From NCBI GenBank assembly GCA_963713965.1, contig OY970217.1, positions 3,224,001 through 3,288,000 on the forward strand: a stretch of DNA of 64,000 nt, given 5' to 3'. The stretch comes from CALAGB01 sp963713965. GTDB taxonomy: Bacteria > Chloroflexota > Chloroflexia > Thermomicrobiales > Thermomicrobiaceae. Shown here one piece after another: positions 37,020-45,402 of this stretch. Positions within the stretch are counted from its first letter, which is position 1; each line of letters opens with the position of its first letter. The position numbers and the translations under genes are program-made. Below the pieces are notes generated by a model. That model was not told where the DNA came from. It worked only from the letters and a program-made list of their open reading frames with translations, and made no database searches.

Positions 37020-38033
37020 ATGGAGAATGAGCGCAGAACGACGTTGAAGGATCGCTTTCTCGGCTGCTTACTGGGGCAGGCGATTGGAGATGCGCTCGGC
37101 ATGCCGATCGAAGGTTTGTCCCGGGAGCGAATCGAGTCGGAGCATGGATGGGTTGACCATTACTATCCGCTCGTCGGTGACGATGGTAATGAGGCGATGA
37201 GGGCCGGCGAGGTAACCGGCGACACGGAGATGAGCCTGTGCCTCCTTGAAGGATTGATTTCGGCAGGAGGTTTTGTCGATCCAGAGGCAGTCGGTATCCG
37301 CCTGATCAAGATGCTATCCGGTCCGGTCGGATCACGCATAGGGCCAACGACCCGACTGGCGATTGAGCGCATGGACGAGTCTGGCAACTATCAGGCAGGA
37401 GCCAGCGGTGACTGGCTGCCTGGCAACGGGGCGGCCACCAGGATCGCCTCCCTGGGTCTGTTACATTCGGTTGGAAGTTTCAATCCGGAGGTCTTCACAC
37501 GCGAGATCATGCGCGCGGGTCTCATCACCCACCAAGACTTGACCTCGCTCAATGGTGCGCTGGCAATGGCTTATGCCGTCCACCTTCTGGCCGTTGAACG
37601 AATCCCGCCAGAGATGTTGGCGGATGAGGTGGCGGCATTCATCGATGAAGATGAGGTCGCGCGGCGAATTCGAATGGCGGGTCGACTCGTCCCGAGAGGC
37701 GGTCAGCGTGACGTCGATTTGGACTCTCTGGAGCAGATTGGGACATCGTGTTACGTGGCGGAGTCGGTGGCGGCAGCCATCTATTGCTTTGCCTGTCACC
37801 CAGATGACTTTCGTGCGGCCGTTCTCACCGCCGTTAACGCTGGCGGAGATGCCGACACTATCGCGTCGATGACGGGCGCGCTAAGCGGAGTTCACCTCGG
37901 CGCGAAGAGAATTCCTTCAGATCTTGTTGACGGACTGGAAGCTCGCATGTACATCCTGGTCGCGGCTCCGGGACTCTATCGCATGGCTCAACGACGCGCT
38001 GGGATGTTCCTGAAACTATTGGAGCGAGAGTGA
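37020..38033 (+). CDS. ADP-ribosylglycohydrolase (DraG/ARH family)
   Basis: The protein has 337 residues and an all-helical DraG fold. GCLLGQAIGDALGMPIEG opens it, and the C-terminal metal site is NAGGDADTIASMTGALSG. The first metal motif, usually TDDT, reads TGDTEM here, so one acidic ligand may be lost. Family members remove ADP-ribose from proteins or small molecules. I chose ATG 37020 because GAGGA lies 8 bases upstream; ATG 37005 or the GTG/TTG frame further up are less likely. Its stop overlaps the GTG of the HAD gene, so the two are coupled. Confidence 0.87.
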   Translation: MENERRTTLKDRFLGCLLGQAIGDALGMPIEGLSRERIESEHGWVDHYYPLVGDDGNEAMRAGEVTGDTEMSLCLLEGLISAGGFVDPEAVGIRLIKMLSGPVGSRIGPTTRLAIERMDESGNYQAGASGDWLPGNGAATRIASLGLLHSVGSFNPEVFTREIMRAGLITHQDLTSLNGALAMAYAVHLLAVERIPPEMLADEVAAFIDEDEVARRIRMAGRLVPRGGQRDVDLDSLEQIGTSCYVAESVAAAIYCFACHPDDFRAAVLTAVNAGGDADTIASMTGALSGVHLGAKRIPSDLVDGLEARMYILVAAPGLYRMAQRRAGMFLKLLERE

Positions 38034-38719
38034 CGAAGTTCAATGTCCACGCCGTCGTATTCGATTTGGACGGACTCCTGGTCGATAGCGAGCCAGTGCA
38101 GATTCAGGCATGGCGCGACTATCTTGCGAGTCAAGGCAAAGAGCTGGATCAAGCCCTGCTCAACCGGCTCTACGGACTCCGCGTTTGGGACACGGCACGT
38201 GTGGTAATCGATGAACTCGGGCTTGGCTTGTCGGTTGACCAGGTCGTAGAACAGCGTGATGCGCGGTTCTTCAAGTTGCTACCTGGGAGGCTCGACGCGA
38301 TGCCCGGTGCAACTCAGATCGTTCACGCTCTCCGAGACCTGGGAGCACGTCTTGCCCTTGCAACGTCCGGGCATCGGCGGTACGTCGATGTGGCGCTGGA
38401 CGCACTCGGCCTGAGCGGCATGTTCGAGACTGAAGTGACTGGCGACATGGTCGGGAGCGGCAAACCTGCCCCTGACATCTATCTCGCCGCCGCTGAGCGT
38501 CTCACGCTGGCGCCGGGGCTTTGTTTGGCGCTCGAGGATGCTCCGAACGGCATCGCGTCCGCCAAATCGGCAGGTATGTGTTGCCTGGCCGTTCCGAATC
38601 ATATGACCGTCAGCATTGAAGGTTTTGATCGGGCCGATGCAGTGCTCGAAAGTCTCAACGACGTGCTGCCGTGGTTGGATCGGCACGCAACACTGCACGC
38701 GGAACGAATCGCACAGTGA
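38030..38719 (+). CDS. HAD-superfamily hydrolase (beta-phosphoglucomutase/phosphatase-like)
   Basis: The protein has 229 residues. Motif I is VFDLDGLLVDSE (nucleophile and acid/base Asp), motif II is LATSGH, motif III is GSGKPAPDIYLAAAERL, and motif IV is LALEDAPNGIASAKSAGM. The helical cap between I and II is of the beta-PGM type. It is a small-molecule phosphatase or mutase of unknown substrate. GTG 38030 overlaps the glycohydrolase stop (GTGA). The pairing hints at recycling ADP-ribose-derived phosphates, which is inference. Confidence 0.88.
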   Translation: MTKFNVHAVVFDLDGLLVDSEPVQIQAWRDYLASQGKELDQALLNRLYGLRVWDTARVVIDELGLGLSVDQVVEQRDARFFKLLPGRLDAMPGATQIVHALRDLGARLALATSGHRRYVDVALDALGLSGMFETEVTGDMVGSGKPAPDIYLAAAERLTLAPGLCLALEDAPNGIASAKSAGMCCLAVPNHMTVSIEGFDRADAVLESLNDVLPWLDRHATLHAERIAQ

Positions 38720-38743
38720 CGAACGCGGACGGCTTGTCCTCGG

Positions 38744-38770
38744 TTAGCACTCGGTCATGGTGAGTGCTAA
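38744..38770 (+). promoter_or_regulatory. CIRCE element (HrcA operator)
   Basis: Exact consensus TTAGCACTC (38744-38752), 9-base spacer, GAGTGCTAA (38762-38770). It sits directly upstream of the dnaJ promoter, so HrcA should repress dnaJ until heat shock. Confidence 0.95.
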
Positions 38771-38776
38771 TCTCGC

Positions 38777-38804
38777 TTGATCTGATGAACTCAGGTGTTA
38801 TACT
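38777..38804 (+). promoter_or_regulatory. dnaJ promoter
   Basis: TTGATC (38777-38782), 16-base spacer, TATACT (38799-38804) with an extended TG. It lies 6 bases downstream of the CIRCE element. Confidence 0.7.
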
Positions 38805-38902
38805 CAGCGTAACGAACCGCCCGGGTGCCTGCCCGGGCGAACTCACGTGCACGAGACGCTGCCCGATAGATAAAATCGGCGTCACACTTTTCTGGTGAAT
38901 TC

Positions 38903-40036
38903 ATGAGCACAAAGCGCGATTACTACGATGTTCTCGGCGTGACTCGCACCGCAACAAGTGATGAAATTCGGCGCGCCTATCGGAAGATGGCTCGTCAATA
39001 TCATCCCGACGTCAACAAGAACGCCGACGCCGAAGAACAATTCAAAGAGGTCAACGAAGCGTACGAGGTTCTGAACGACGAGAACCGACGAGCGGCTTAC
39101 GACCGTTTCGGTCATGCCGGTATCGGAGGCTTTAACGGCGGAGCTGGCGCGGGCGATCCTTTCGGCTTCGGCGGTTCACCGTTCACCGACATCTTCGAGA
39201 CCTTCTTTGGTGGCGGCGGGACGTCACGCGGCGGCCGTGGACCGACGCGCGGTGCCGACCTTGAAGCCGGCGTCGATCTGGCGTTCGAAGAGGCGATCTT
39301 CGGCGCTGAAAAAGATGTCGAAATCAATCGTCTCGAACTCTGCGACGATTGCCACGGAAGCCGCATGAAAGATGGTGCTGAGCCTCCGGTCTGCTCAGTC
39401 TGTTCCGGCACCGGCGAAGTGCGCCGGGTCCAGAATACGATTCTCGGACAATTCGTGACCGCGACGACCTGCGCTAATTGCAGCGGGGAGGGGCGTGTGA
39501 TTTCTGATCCGTGCCCGACCTGTCGTGGACGCGGTCGTGTGTCGAAACGTCGCACCATTGCCGTCAGCACACCAGCGGGAGTCGATAGCGATTCGACGCT
39601 GCGGTTGACCGGTCAGGGTGAGCAGTCCCCTGGGGGACCGGCAGGAAACCTTTACGTTCGTATTCGAGTCAAGCCGCACGAGTACTTTGTTCGTCACGGC
39701 AAGCAGATTCACCTCGACATGCCGATCAACGTGGTGCAAGCCGCGTTGGGAGCCGACATAGAAGCGCCGACCGTCGACGGTGAAGTGACGCTCAAGATTC
39801 CGCATGGAACGCAGTCCGGACAGCAGTTCCGGCTTCGTGAGCGTGGCGTACCGGATTTGCGTGGCGGATCTCGGGGCGACCAAATCGTAACGGTTCGAGT
39901 CGTCACTCCCACCGATCTCACACCCGATCAGCGAGACCTGCTCGACCGGCTGGGTGCAACGCTCAAGGCCCCGTCAATTCACGAAACGGCCCGTCGTGGA
40001 TTCTTCGACAAAATCAAGGACGCCCTCGGAGTGTGA
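38903..40036 (+). CDS. dnaJ: molecular chaperone DnaJ
   Basis: The protein has 377 residues and is a full type I J-protein. The J-domain carries the HPD triad in YHPDVNK, and a Gly/Phe-rich linker spans about 75-115. The zinc-finger region has four CxxCxG-type repeats (CDDCHGS, CSVCSGTG, CANCSGEG, CPTCRGRG), followed by the C-terminal substrate-binding domains. The first repeat is followed by Ser, a small deviation. It stimulates DnaK ATPase and delivers clients. It is transcribed alone under a CIRCE element, with no hrcA, grpE or dnaK beside it. Confidence 0.96.
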   Translation: MSTKRDYYDVLGVTRTATSDEIRRAYRKMARQYHPDVNKNADAEEQFKEVNEAYEVLNDENRRAAYDRFGHAGIGGFNGGAGAGDPFGFGGSPFTDIFETFFGGGGTSRGGRGPTRGADLEAGVDLAFEEAIFGAEKDVEINRLELCDDCHGSRMKDGAEPPVCSVCSGTGEVRRVQNTILGQFVTATTCANCSGEGRVISDPCPTCRGRGRVSKRRTIAVSTPAGVDSDSTLRLTGQGEQSPGGPAGNLYVRIRVKPHEYFVRHGKQIHLDMPINVVQAALGADIEAPTVDGEVTLKIPHGTQSGQQFRLRERGVPDLRGGSRGDQIVTVRVVTPTDLTPDQRDLLDRLGATLKAPSIHETARRGFFDKIKDALGV

Positions 40037-40068
40037 TCTCTTGGCGCCACAATTCGGTTAAATAGAAA

Positions 40069-40101
40069 ACCGCCACACGTGAGTCGTGTGGCGGTCTTTT
40101 G
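40069..40101 (+). terminator. terminator after dnaJ
   Basis: Perfect 11-bp stem ACCGCCACACG (40069-40079) / CGTGTGGCGGT (40085-40095), loop TGAGT, then CTTTTG. Confidence 0.88.
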
Positions 40102-40170
40102 CGATACAAAAGCGTAGCGCCGTCGCGGTGTCTCGACGGCGCTACTTGAGAGTGCTCAGGTTCCTGTTGA

Positions 40171-40332
40171 CTAGGTAGGGAAACTGTTTGAGACCCTTGT
40201 GAAGAAATTGATCAATCCGGGGCCGATCAAAGCCAGAGTGCCGACGACAGTGAGCGCGACAAGCATGAGGATCAGGCTATATTCTACCAAGCCCTGTCCT
40301 GAGTGACTCTTTCGCCATCGACGCGTGCTCAA
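40171..40332 (-). CDS. Flp/Fap-type pilin (short)
   Basis: The peptide has 53 residues, read by eye: LSTRRWRKSHSGQGLVEYSL onward, then a hydrophobic stretch ILMLVALTVVGTLALIGPGL and a short tail NFFTRVSNSF. The GQGLVEYSLIL block is the processing/assembly motif of Flp prepilins (cleaved by a TadV-type peptidase after Gly, with Glu at +5). I chose TTG 40332, with AAGGAGC about 6 bases upstream. A second, similar pilin gene lies upstream, and the two probably form one transcript. The Tad secretion machinery itself is not in the window. Confidence 0.85.
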   Translation of the reverse strand: MSTRRWRKSHSGQGLVEYSLILMLVALTVVGTLALIGPGLINFFTRVSNSFPT

Positions 40333-40414
40333 TAGAAGCTCCTTTCGTCGATGATCATCGACAGCGTGCCGGCCCCGAGTGTGCTCGGGGCCAACACCGA
40401 TGCGTCAAAAGAGC

Positions 40415-40612
40415 CTAACTGGCTGAGGAGCCGCCCAACCGGTCGCTGATCTGTTGGAAGACGCTTGTGACCTGTCCGCCGACTGTAAAGAGGACGGCCA
40501 TTGCCACGACTGAGACCAGAACGAGGATCAACGCATACTCGACCATGCCCTGGCCTTCGAAGTTCTCGTTGGGCATGTACAGACCGTAGATTGCCTTAAG
40601 ATACTGAGTCAT
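40415..40612 (-). CDS. Flp/Fap-type pilin
   Basis: The protein has 65 residues. The N-terminal leader MTQYLKAIYGLYMPNENFEG precedes QGMVEYALILVLVSVVAMAVL, with Gly before the cleavage point and Glu5 of the mature pilin. ATG 40612 has GGAGG 8 bases upstream. It should be secreted and assembled into adhesive Flp pili by a Tad system. Just upstream of the ribosome site are AT-rich near-repeats of TCGATAAA (40627-40650), whose role is unknown. It is paired with the shorter pilin at 40171. Confidence 0.9.
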   Translation of the reverse strand: MTQYLKAIYGLYMPNENFEGQGMVEYALILVLVSVVAMAVLFTVGGQVTSVFQQISDRLGGSSAS

Positions 40613-40857
40613 TTGGTATTCCTCCGATAATCGATAAATCGATAAATGCCGATAGATGACAACTGACACCGAACGTTTACGAATCGCGAACCCCTGAGCA
40701 TCCCTCCTTTCGAATCCCTTGGATTCTGGCCCCTTTACCCTTCCCGTCCTCGTCTCCGAGAACTTCAGGTCTTATGCATCTATCGTATGCAGGGGCCGCC
40801 GTTCGCTCAATGAGTAAGAGGTCCAAGTTGCGCAGTTCGCAGGTACCGAGAATTCGG

Positions 40858-41943
40858 TCATCCGAGAGGAACAACGACTGTCAATCGGGAGGTCTTTTGT
40901 CCCACCACTTCCGACTGGAGATCAGCGCCAATGCGCTCGAGTCGTCTTCGTACGGTCTCGTCCGTGAGGAAACGATGGATCTCCTGACTACGGTCGACTC
41001 CGTCCCCATGCGCTTCAACACGTCCAATGACTTGCGCATCTTCGTAACGTACGTCGACGTCGATGCTAATCACGTCGTCGTCGGCTGCCGCTGTCGAGAT
41101 CATCTGCTGAACGAGGCGATAGAGCGCCAGTCGAAGCACGTCTGGAAGCTTTTCATCTGTCTCTGGACCAACCACATTGGCTTCGATCCCGCGGAGGCGC
41201 ACGATCTCATTGACATAGCGGCGCAGGGTCGGAACGACACCGATCTCTTTCAGGACAACCGGGCGGAGTTCGAATAAAAGCCGTCGGGTGTCTCGCAGGG
41301 CGGTCGAAGCCACGGTCGTCAAGTCGATCAACTCCGCCTGCGCCTGCTCGGGACTGCGTTCAATACTCTTCTGGCAAATCTCTGCGCGCAGGAGGACATT
41401 CGCAAGGATTTGGGCAGGACCGTCCAACACCTGGCGCGAGACTCTCAATCGCTCGTCCTCTTCCGCCTGCACGATGTCCTCGAACGGCATGGCGGATCCG
41501 CCTGGCTGAGATCGACGTAGCAACCTTGTTCGGTTATCCGGGGCCGACTGCTTCTGTTCTTCTGCCTTCAGTTGAGATTCTGAGAGCTCGAGCAGGATGC
41601 GTAGCTTCTCTTGGTATGAGCGAATGCTCTTCTCGCGCTCCTGCAACTGCTCTACCTGACCGCGCATCATCATGAGCCGAAGCTCTACCTCGTGCGCCGC
41701 GTGGTACATGTCGCGGATGTCTTTGCGCGCGAATGACTCGAGGTTCGCTTCCATCTCACGCACCCGATTGCCGAGCGACATTTCACGTTGGGTGAGGCGA
41801 TCAACCTCGCTGTTGGACTGGCTGATGAGAAGGCCGATTTCTTGCAGCGACTGCGACGCCTCGGCGAGGTCGCTACGACATTCGTCCGCGAGCGCCGCGA
41901 GACGATCGACGAACTCTTTTGTTTGCGGTACCGGGAGGGCCAT
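40858..41943 (-). CDS. DegS/NarL-type sensor kinase-like protein lacking the phospho-acceptor histidine
   Basis: The protein has 361 residues from ATG 41943, which has AGGAGA 7 bases upstream. Residues 20-130 form a long coiled coil. The HisKA_3-type dimerisation helix then reads ERLRVSRQVLDGPAQIL, where DegS-type kinases have RELHDGPAQ; Leu173 replaces the histidine. The ATPase-like domain is also eroded (no N-box NAxKH). It therefore should not autophosphorylate in the normal way and may be a pseudokinase scaffold or phosphatase-like regulator. A longer frame from GTG 42045 is possible. It neighbours the Flp pilin genes, suggesting a link to pilus control, which is inference. Confidence 0.75.
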   Translation of the reverse strand: MALPVPQTKEFVDRLAALADECRSDLAEASQSLQEIGLLISQSNSEVDRLTQREMSLGNRVREMEANLESFARKDIRDMYHAAHEVELRLMMMRGQVEQLQEREKSIRSYQEKLRILLELSESQLKAEEQKQSAPDNRTRLLRRSQPGGSAMPFEDIVQAEEDERLRVSRQVLDGPAQILANVLLRAEICQKSIERSPEQAQAELIDLTTVASTALRDTRRLLFELRPVVLKEIGVVPTLRRYVNEIVRLRGIEANVVGPETDEKLPDVLRLALYRLVQQMISTAAADDDVISIDVDVRYEDAQVIGRVEAHGDGVDRSQEIHRFLTDETVRRRLERIGADLQSEVVGQKTSRLTVVVPLG

Positions 41944-42094
41944 CAACTCGTCTCCTGAATAATGTCGTACAAATTCATGGTTAGGAGCGTAGAGTCTAGA
42001 TTTCCCGTCGGCAACGGTACCGTAGTCCCAAAGAGGCGCTGGCACTTAAGAGAGGAATTGCTGATGTGGTTTGAAAGGAGGCTGAATCAATCGG

Positions 42095-43666
42095 TCAGAA
42101 GCTACCTCCGGCACCGCCGCCGCCTGCGGACGCGCCGCCGCCCCCAGATGAGGTTCCGCTGGATGTCGGCGTGACGGCGGTGTGAAATCCCGTCCACCAC
42201 AGGTAGGCGTTACCCGTCGCCGCCTGGCGATACATCGAAGGGCCGAGCCAAACAGGCATGTACCCGTCTTCGGCGGCGGTTTTCAGCCGTTTATTGAGTG
42301 CTGACGTCACTCCCGCGGCTACGGCGTACGGCATGACTTGATCCAATTCAAGGCCGATGTCCAGGGTCCGATCTGATCTGGAGCGCTTGATCCCCTCAAT
42401 GTACGAGTGCCAGGTTGCGGCAAGCTCTGCACCGGAAAGCGTGGTATTCGGATAAGAGTTGATCCAGATCATGGCCGCCAGGGAAACTGTCCCAAGCAGC
42501 GATCCGCAAACAAACGCCCAAATCTGGTGGCCGACGATTCCGACTGCAAACGCCGCGGCCGCCAGCGTGAATCCAGCAATTCCCGCGAAGTAGACCGGTC
42601 GTCGCTTACTCGATGCCGTCGGGTCGAACAGTCCTTGTTCCCGCAATTCTTTTCGCAGGGAGTCTCGTGCGGCGGACCAGGATGATCGAACGTCGGAGAG
42701 CCGCGATGAATAGACGACGTGGTCGCCGTCCGCGTGCGTCTCGAGCGATGCCCAGACATGATGCTCTACGTCGGTCTTCGGAACGTTGCTGTCCAGAAGG
42801 CGGACTTGCGCCTGACGTTTTCGATCGCCGGATTCGATGACGAGTGCACCTCGCCGGGCGAGATCGAGAATCGTCCCAACGAGCTGATCGTCGGCGATTC
42901 GGCCTCGAATCACAGCGCCGACGATAGCGGGCGCTGTGTCATCCGGCGGCGTAGAGGTAGCAGCGATCGGAATGGATACGCGGGGGCGGGTCCGAAACAC
43001 TTGCGCGGCGAACCATACGAGCAATGCTGATAGCACCAGTGAGATGAGCGGCACGATCGTAAGCGGACCATCGCTTGCATTCATCGCGATCTGTTCCGCG
43101 CGCGTCGGTTCTGGCGGCGGTGGAGGCCCGTTGCGGAGGCTGGCGGCAGCGGCGTCGAGTCCCGCGGCGATGCCACCTGCAAGATCCCCGTCGACCAGGT
43201 ATGGTCGCATCACGTCGCTGAAGATGCGCTGCAGTTCTCGCTCTGGGAGGTTTCCCCCATCATAGTGCGTCTTTCCCGCGAACAATGCCACCTGCCCATG
43301 ATGGAGGTCGTTGGGCTTAAGGTTGAAGAAGATGACGAACCCGTCACGGGCATTGGGAGCAGACTGAACGTCCCACTGGTCCATCAGTTCCTTTGCGGCT
43401 TGTTCCGTCTCATCGTAGCTGGCGGTCCTGGACTGAAGATAAACAACGACTGGAGCGCCTGCCTCAACGACGCGCGCTGCATGCTCCTCAAGCGTGCTGA
43501 TTTGATCTGGAGAGAGGACTTCAGCCTTGTCATAAATGAGCTGGCCTTTGGCAGGCTGACCGTAGTCGCCGACCGCGGCCACTGGGAACACGAGGATGAT
43601 GAACAGGATGGAAATCACCGACAAGAAGGGGGCAAGCACCCGAAATGGGAGCGACATTCGAGTCAT
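42095..43666 (-). CDS. TPM-domain membrane protein with DUF2207-like C-terminal region
   Basis: The protein has 523 residues. A signal peptide (VLAPFLSVISILFIILVFPVAAVG) is followed by a TPM domain (about 35-175) with YDKAEVLSPDQISTLEEHAARV and ARDGFVIFFNLKPND. A first membrane helix near 195-215 follows, then a cytosolic region with GTILDLARRGALVIE typical of DUF2207. Two membrane helices lie near 355-405, and the tail is very Gly-rich (GGGGASAGGGGAGGSF). TPM proteins act in thylakoid or membrane quality control or as phosphatases in other lineages; its role here is unknown. ATG 43666 follows GAGGA. Confidence 0.85.
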   Translation of the reverse strand: MTRMSLPFRVLAPFLSVISILFIILVFPVAAVGDYGQPAKGQLIYDKAEVLSPDQISTLEEHAARVVEAGAPVVVYLQSRTASYDETEQAAKELMDQWDVQSAPNARDGFVIFFNLKPNDLHHGQVALFAGKTHYDGGNLPERELQRIFSDVMRPYLVDGDLAGGIAAGLDAAAASLRNGPPPPPEPTRAEQIAMNASDGPLTIVPLISLVLSALLVWFAAQVFRTRPRVSIPIAATSTPPDDTAPAIVGAVIRGRIADDQLVGTILDLARRGALVIESGDRKRQAQVRLLDSNVPKTDVEHHVWASLETHADGDHVVYSSRLSDVRSSWSAARDSLRKELREQGLFDPTASSKRRPVYFAGIAGFTLAAAAFAVGIVGHQIWAFVCGSLLGTVSLAAMIWINSYPNTTLSGAELAATWHSYIEGIKRSRSDRTLDIGLELDQVMPYAVAAGVTSALNKRLKTAAEDGYMPVWLGPSMYRQAATGNAYLWWTGFHTAVTPTSSGTSSGGGGASAGGGGAGGSF

Positions 43667-43815
43667 GGTCGGATCCTCAGAAGGACGCCGCCGTGTCGAC
43701 GCAGGCGACAGGGCCGGATCACGTCCCGCGCGAGCGGATGTATCATTAGATACGGAGACTGCCCGTACAGATCGTCGCCTATTTCTGTCGCGCTTGAGCC
43801 GACGACCTGTGAATC

Positions 43816-43844
43816 TTGACCGTTTCCCACGCAATGAGTAAAAT
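43816..43844 (+). promoter_or_regulatory. tRNA-Gln promoter
   Basis: TTGACC (43816-43821), 17-base spacer, TAAAAT (43839-43844), ending 19 bases before the tRNA. Confidence 0.8.
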
Positions 43845-43863
43845 TCGGTCGCGCGGATCCCGA

Positions 43864-43934
43864 TGGCGGGTGGTGAAATGGTATCACAAGGGTCTTTGGA
43901 ACCTTTATTCCAGGTTCGAATCCTGGCCCGCCAG
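43864..43934 (+). tRNA. tRNA-Gln (anticodon TTG)
   Basis: A cloverleaf of 71 bases. The acceptor stem is TGGCGGG / CCCGCCA, the D-arm GTGA...TCAC, and the anticodon arm AGGGT-CTTTGGA-ACCTT, giving TTG. The T-arm is CCAGG-TTCGAAT-CCTGG, and the discriminator is G. The 3' CCA is not encoded. Confidence 0.95.
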
Positions 43935-43989
43935 CCTGGTGCGGTGCCAGTTCCGATGTTCCCCCAGCATAACTGAACGACGGGCGGCA

Positions 43990-45402
43990 GTGAGCTCCGA
44001 CGAACCTTCAGCAGAATCTGGCGGCGTCGCGGCGGTAATTTTGGCCGCTGGGTTGGGAACGCGCATGCGTTCGCGTACCCCCAAGGAGCTCCATCCAGTC
44101 TGTGGTCGCCCGATACTGGAGCACGTCATCCGTGCCGCCGAGACCACCAACCCATCACAGATCATTATCGTGCTCAGTCCAGCCAAGGCGGCCATCGCGG
44201 AATCGCTGCCGATAAATTGCATCGTAGCTTGGCAGAAGGAACCACTCGGAACCGGACATGCAGCCGCTCAGGCATTGCCTCTCCTGAATCCTGAAATTGA
44301 TCGCGTGACCATCCTCTTCGGCGATCATCCGCTTCTCTCTGGTGACGCCGTTCGAGACTTGGTCGATGCGTCACGCCGGTCGAGCGCGCGGATAACCTTG
44401 CTGACTGCCGTTCTCCCTGACGCGGGCGCGTACGGCCGCCTCGTTCGCGCCGATGACCGCATCGTCGAGATTGTCGAGGCCAAAGAGGATCATCGGACGT
44501 ATACGGGATCTGTTGAAATAAACAGCGGAATCTCCTGCTACGATCGCCGGTGGTTAGAGGATCATTTGAACGACGTCCCCCGTAGCAGCATGGGAGAATT
44601 TTACCTCACGTCTCTGGTGGAAATGGCCGCTCAAGAGTCGACGGCAGGCCATCCCGTCATCTCCGTTATTGCATCACCAGAAACGGCATACGGGGTCAAC
44701 GACCGCGTCGAGTTGGCGAATGCCGAAACGCTCATGCGTAGGCGGACAAACGACCGGTTCATGCGCAGCGGAGTGACCATTGTTGATCCCGCGAGCACCT
44801 TCATCGACGACACGGTGATTATCGAACAAGATGCCCGCATCGAACCGTTCACCACAATTCGCGGCGCGAGCTCTGTCGGGGAATCGACCGTCGTTGGTCC
44901 TCACACGTCGATCTACGACTCGAGCATCGGACGGCATTGCACGATTCTCGCGTCCACGCTGGAATCATCGGAGGTGGGAGATCGGGTACACGTAGGCCCG
45001 TATTCACACTTTCGCTCTGGGACGCGAGTGGAAGCGGGCGCGCACATCGGCAACTACGTTGAGGTGAAGAACTCAACCATCGGTGAAGGCACGCACGCGG
45101 GTCATTTCAGCTATGTCGGTGACGCTCATGTGGGTAAGCACGTGAATATCGGGGCGGGCACGATTACGGCGAACTTCGATGGAGTGAACAAGCACGAGAC
45201 GATCATTCATGACGGAGCATTCATCGGAAGTGACACGATTTTGAGAGCGCCGGTCACGGTCGGCGAGGCGGGACGTACTGGAGCGGGCAGTGTCGTGACT
45301 CGAGATGTGGCACCGGGTTCGACTGTGGTTGGACTTCCGGCGCGGCCGATAGCCTCAAAACACGCCGCCAAAGATCGCAAGCGGGAAGAGACGCAACATT
45401 AA
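43990..45402 (+). CDS. glmU: bifunctional UDP-N-acetylglucosamine pyrophosphorylase / glucosamine-1-phosphate acetyltransferase
   Basis: The protein has 470 residues. The N-terminal uridyltransferase has AVILAAGLGTRMRSRTPKEL and GTGHAAAQALP. The C-terminal left-handed beta-helix acetyltransferase has NYVEVKNSTIGEGTHAGHFS, YVGDAHVGKHVNIGAGTITANFDG and GAGSVVTRDV. It makes UDP-GlcNAc for peptidoglycan. I chose GTG 43990 because the longer frame would read through the tRNA gene. It is 55 bases after tRNA-Gln and ends one base before prs, so these three may share the tRNA promoter. Confidence 0.95.
   Translation: MSSDEPSAESGGVAAVILAAGLGTRMRSRTPKELHPVCGRPILEHVIRAAETTNPSQIIIVLSPAKAAIAESLPINCIVAWQKEPLGTGHAAAQALPLLNPEIDRVTILFGDHPLLSGDAVRDLVDASRRSSARITLLTAVLPDAGAYGRLVRADDRIVEIVEAKEDHRTYTGSVEINSGISCYDRRWLEDHLNDVPRSSMGEFYLTSLVEMAAQESTAGHPVISVIASPETAYGVNDRVELANAETLMRRRTNDRFMRSGVTIVDPASTFIDDTVIIEQDARIEPFTTIRGASSVGESTVVGPHTSIYDSSIGRHCTILASTLESSEVGDRVHVGPYSHFRSGTRVEAGAHIGNYVEVKNSTIGEGTHAGHFSYVGDAHVGKHVNIGAGTITANFDGVNKHETIIHDGAFIGSDTILRAPVTVGEAGRTGAGSVVTRDVAPGSTVVGLPARPIASKHAAKDRKREETQH

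Noticed and set aside
40677..40874. 65-codon minus-strand frame upstream of the pilin genes
   Set aside because: No similarity or ribosome site, and it overlaps the end of the kinase-like gene; more likely the pilin leader region.
43816..43989. N-terminal extension of glmU
   Set aside because: It would translate through the tRNA-Gln gene; the GlmU core begins after GTG 43990.
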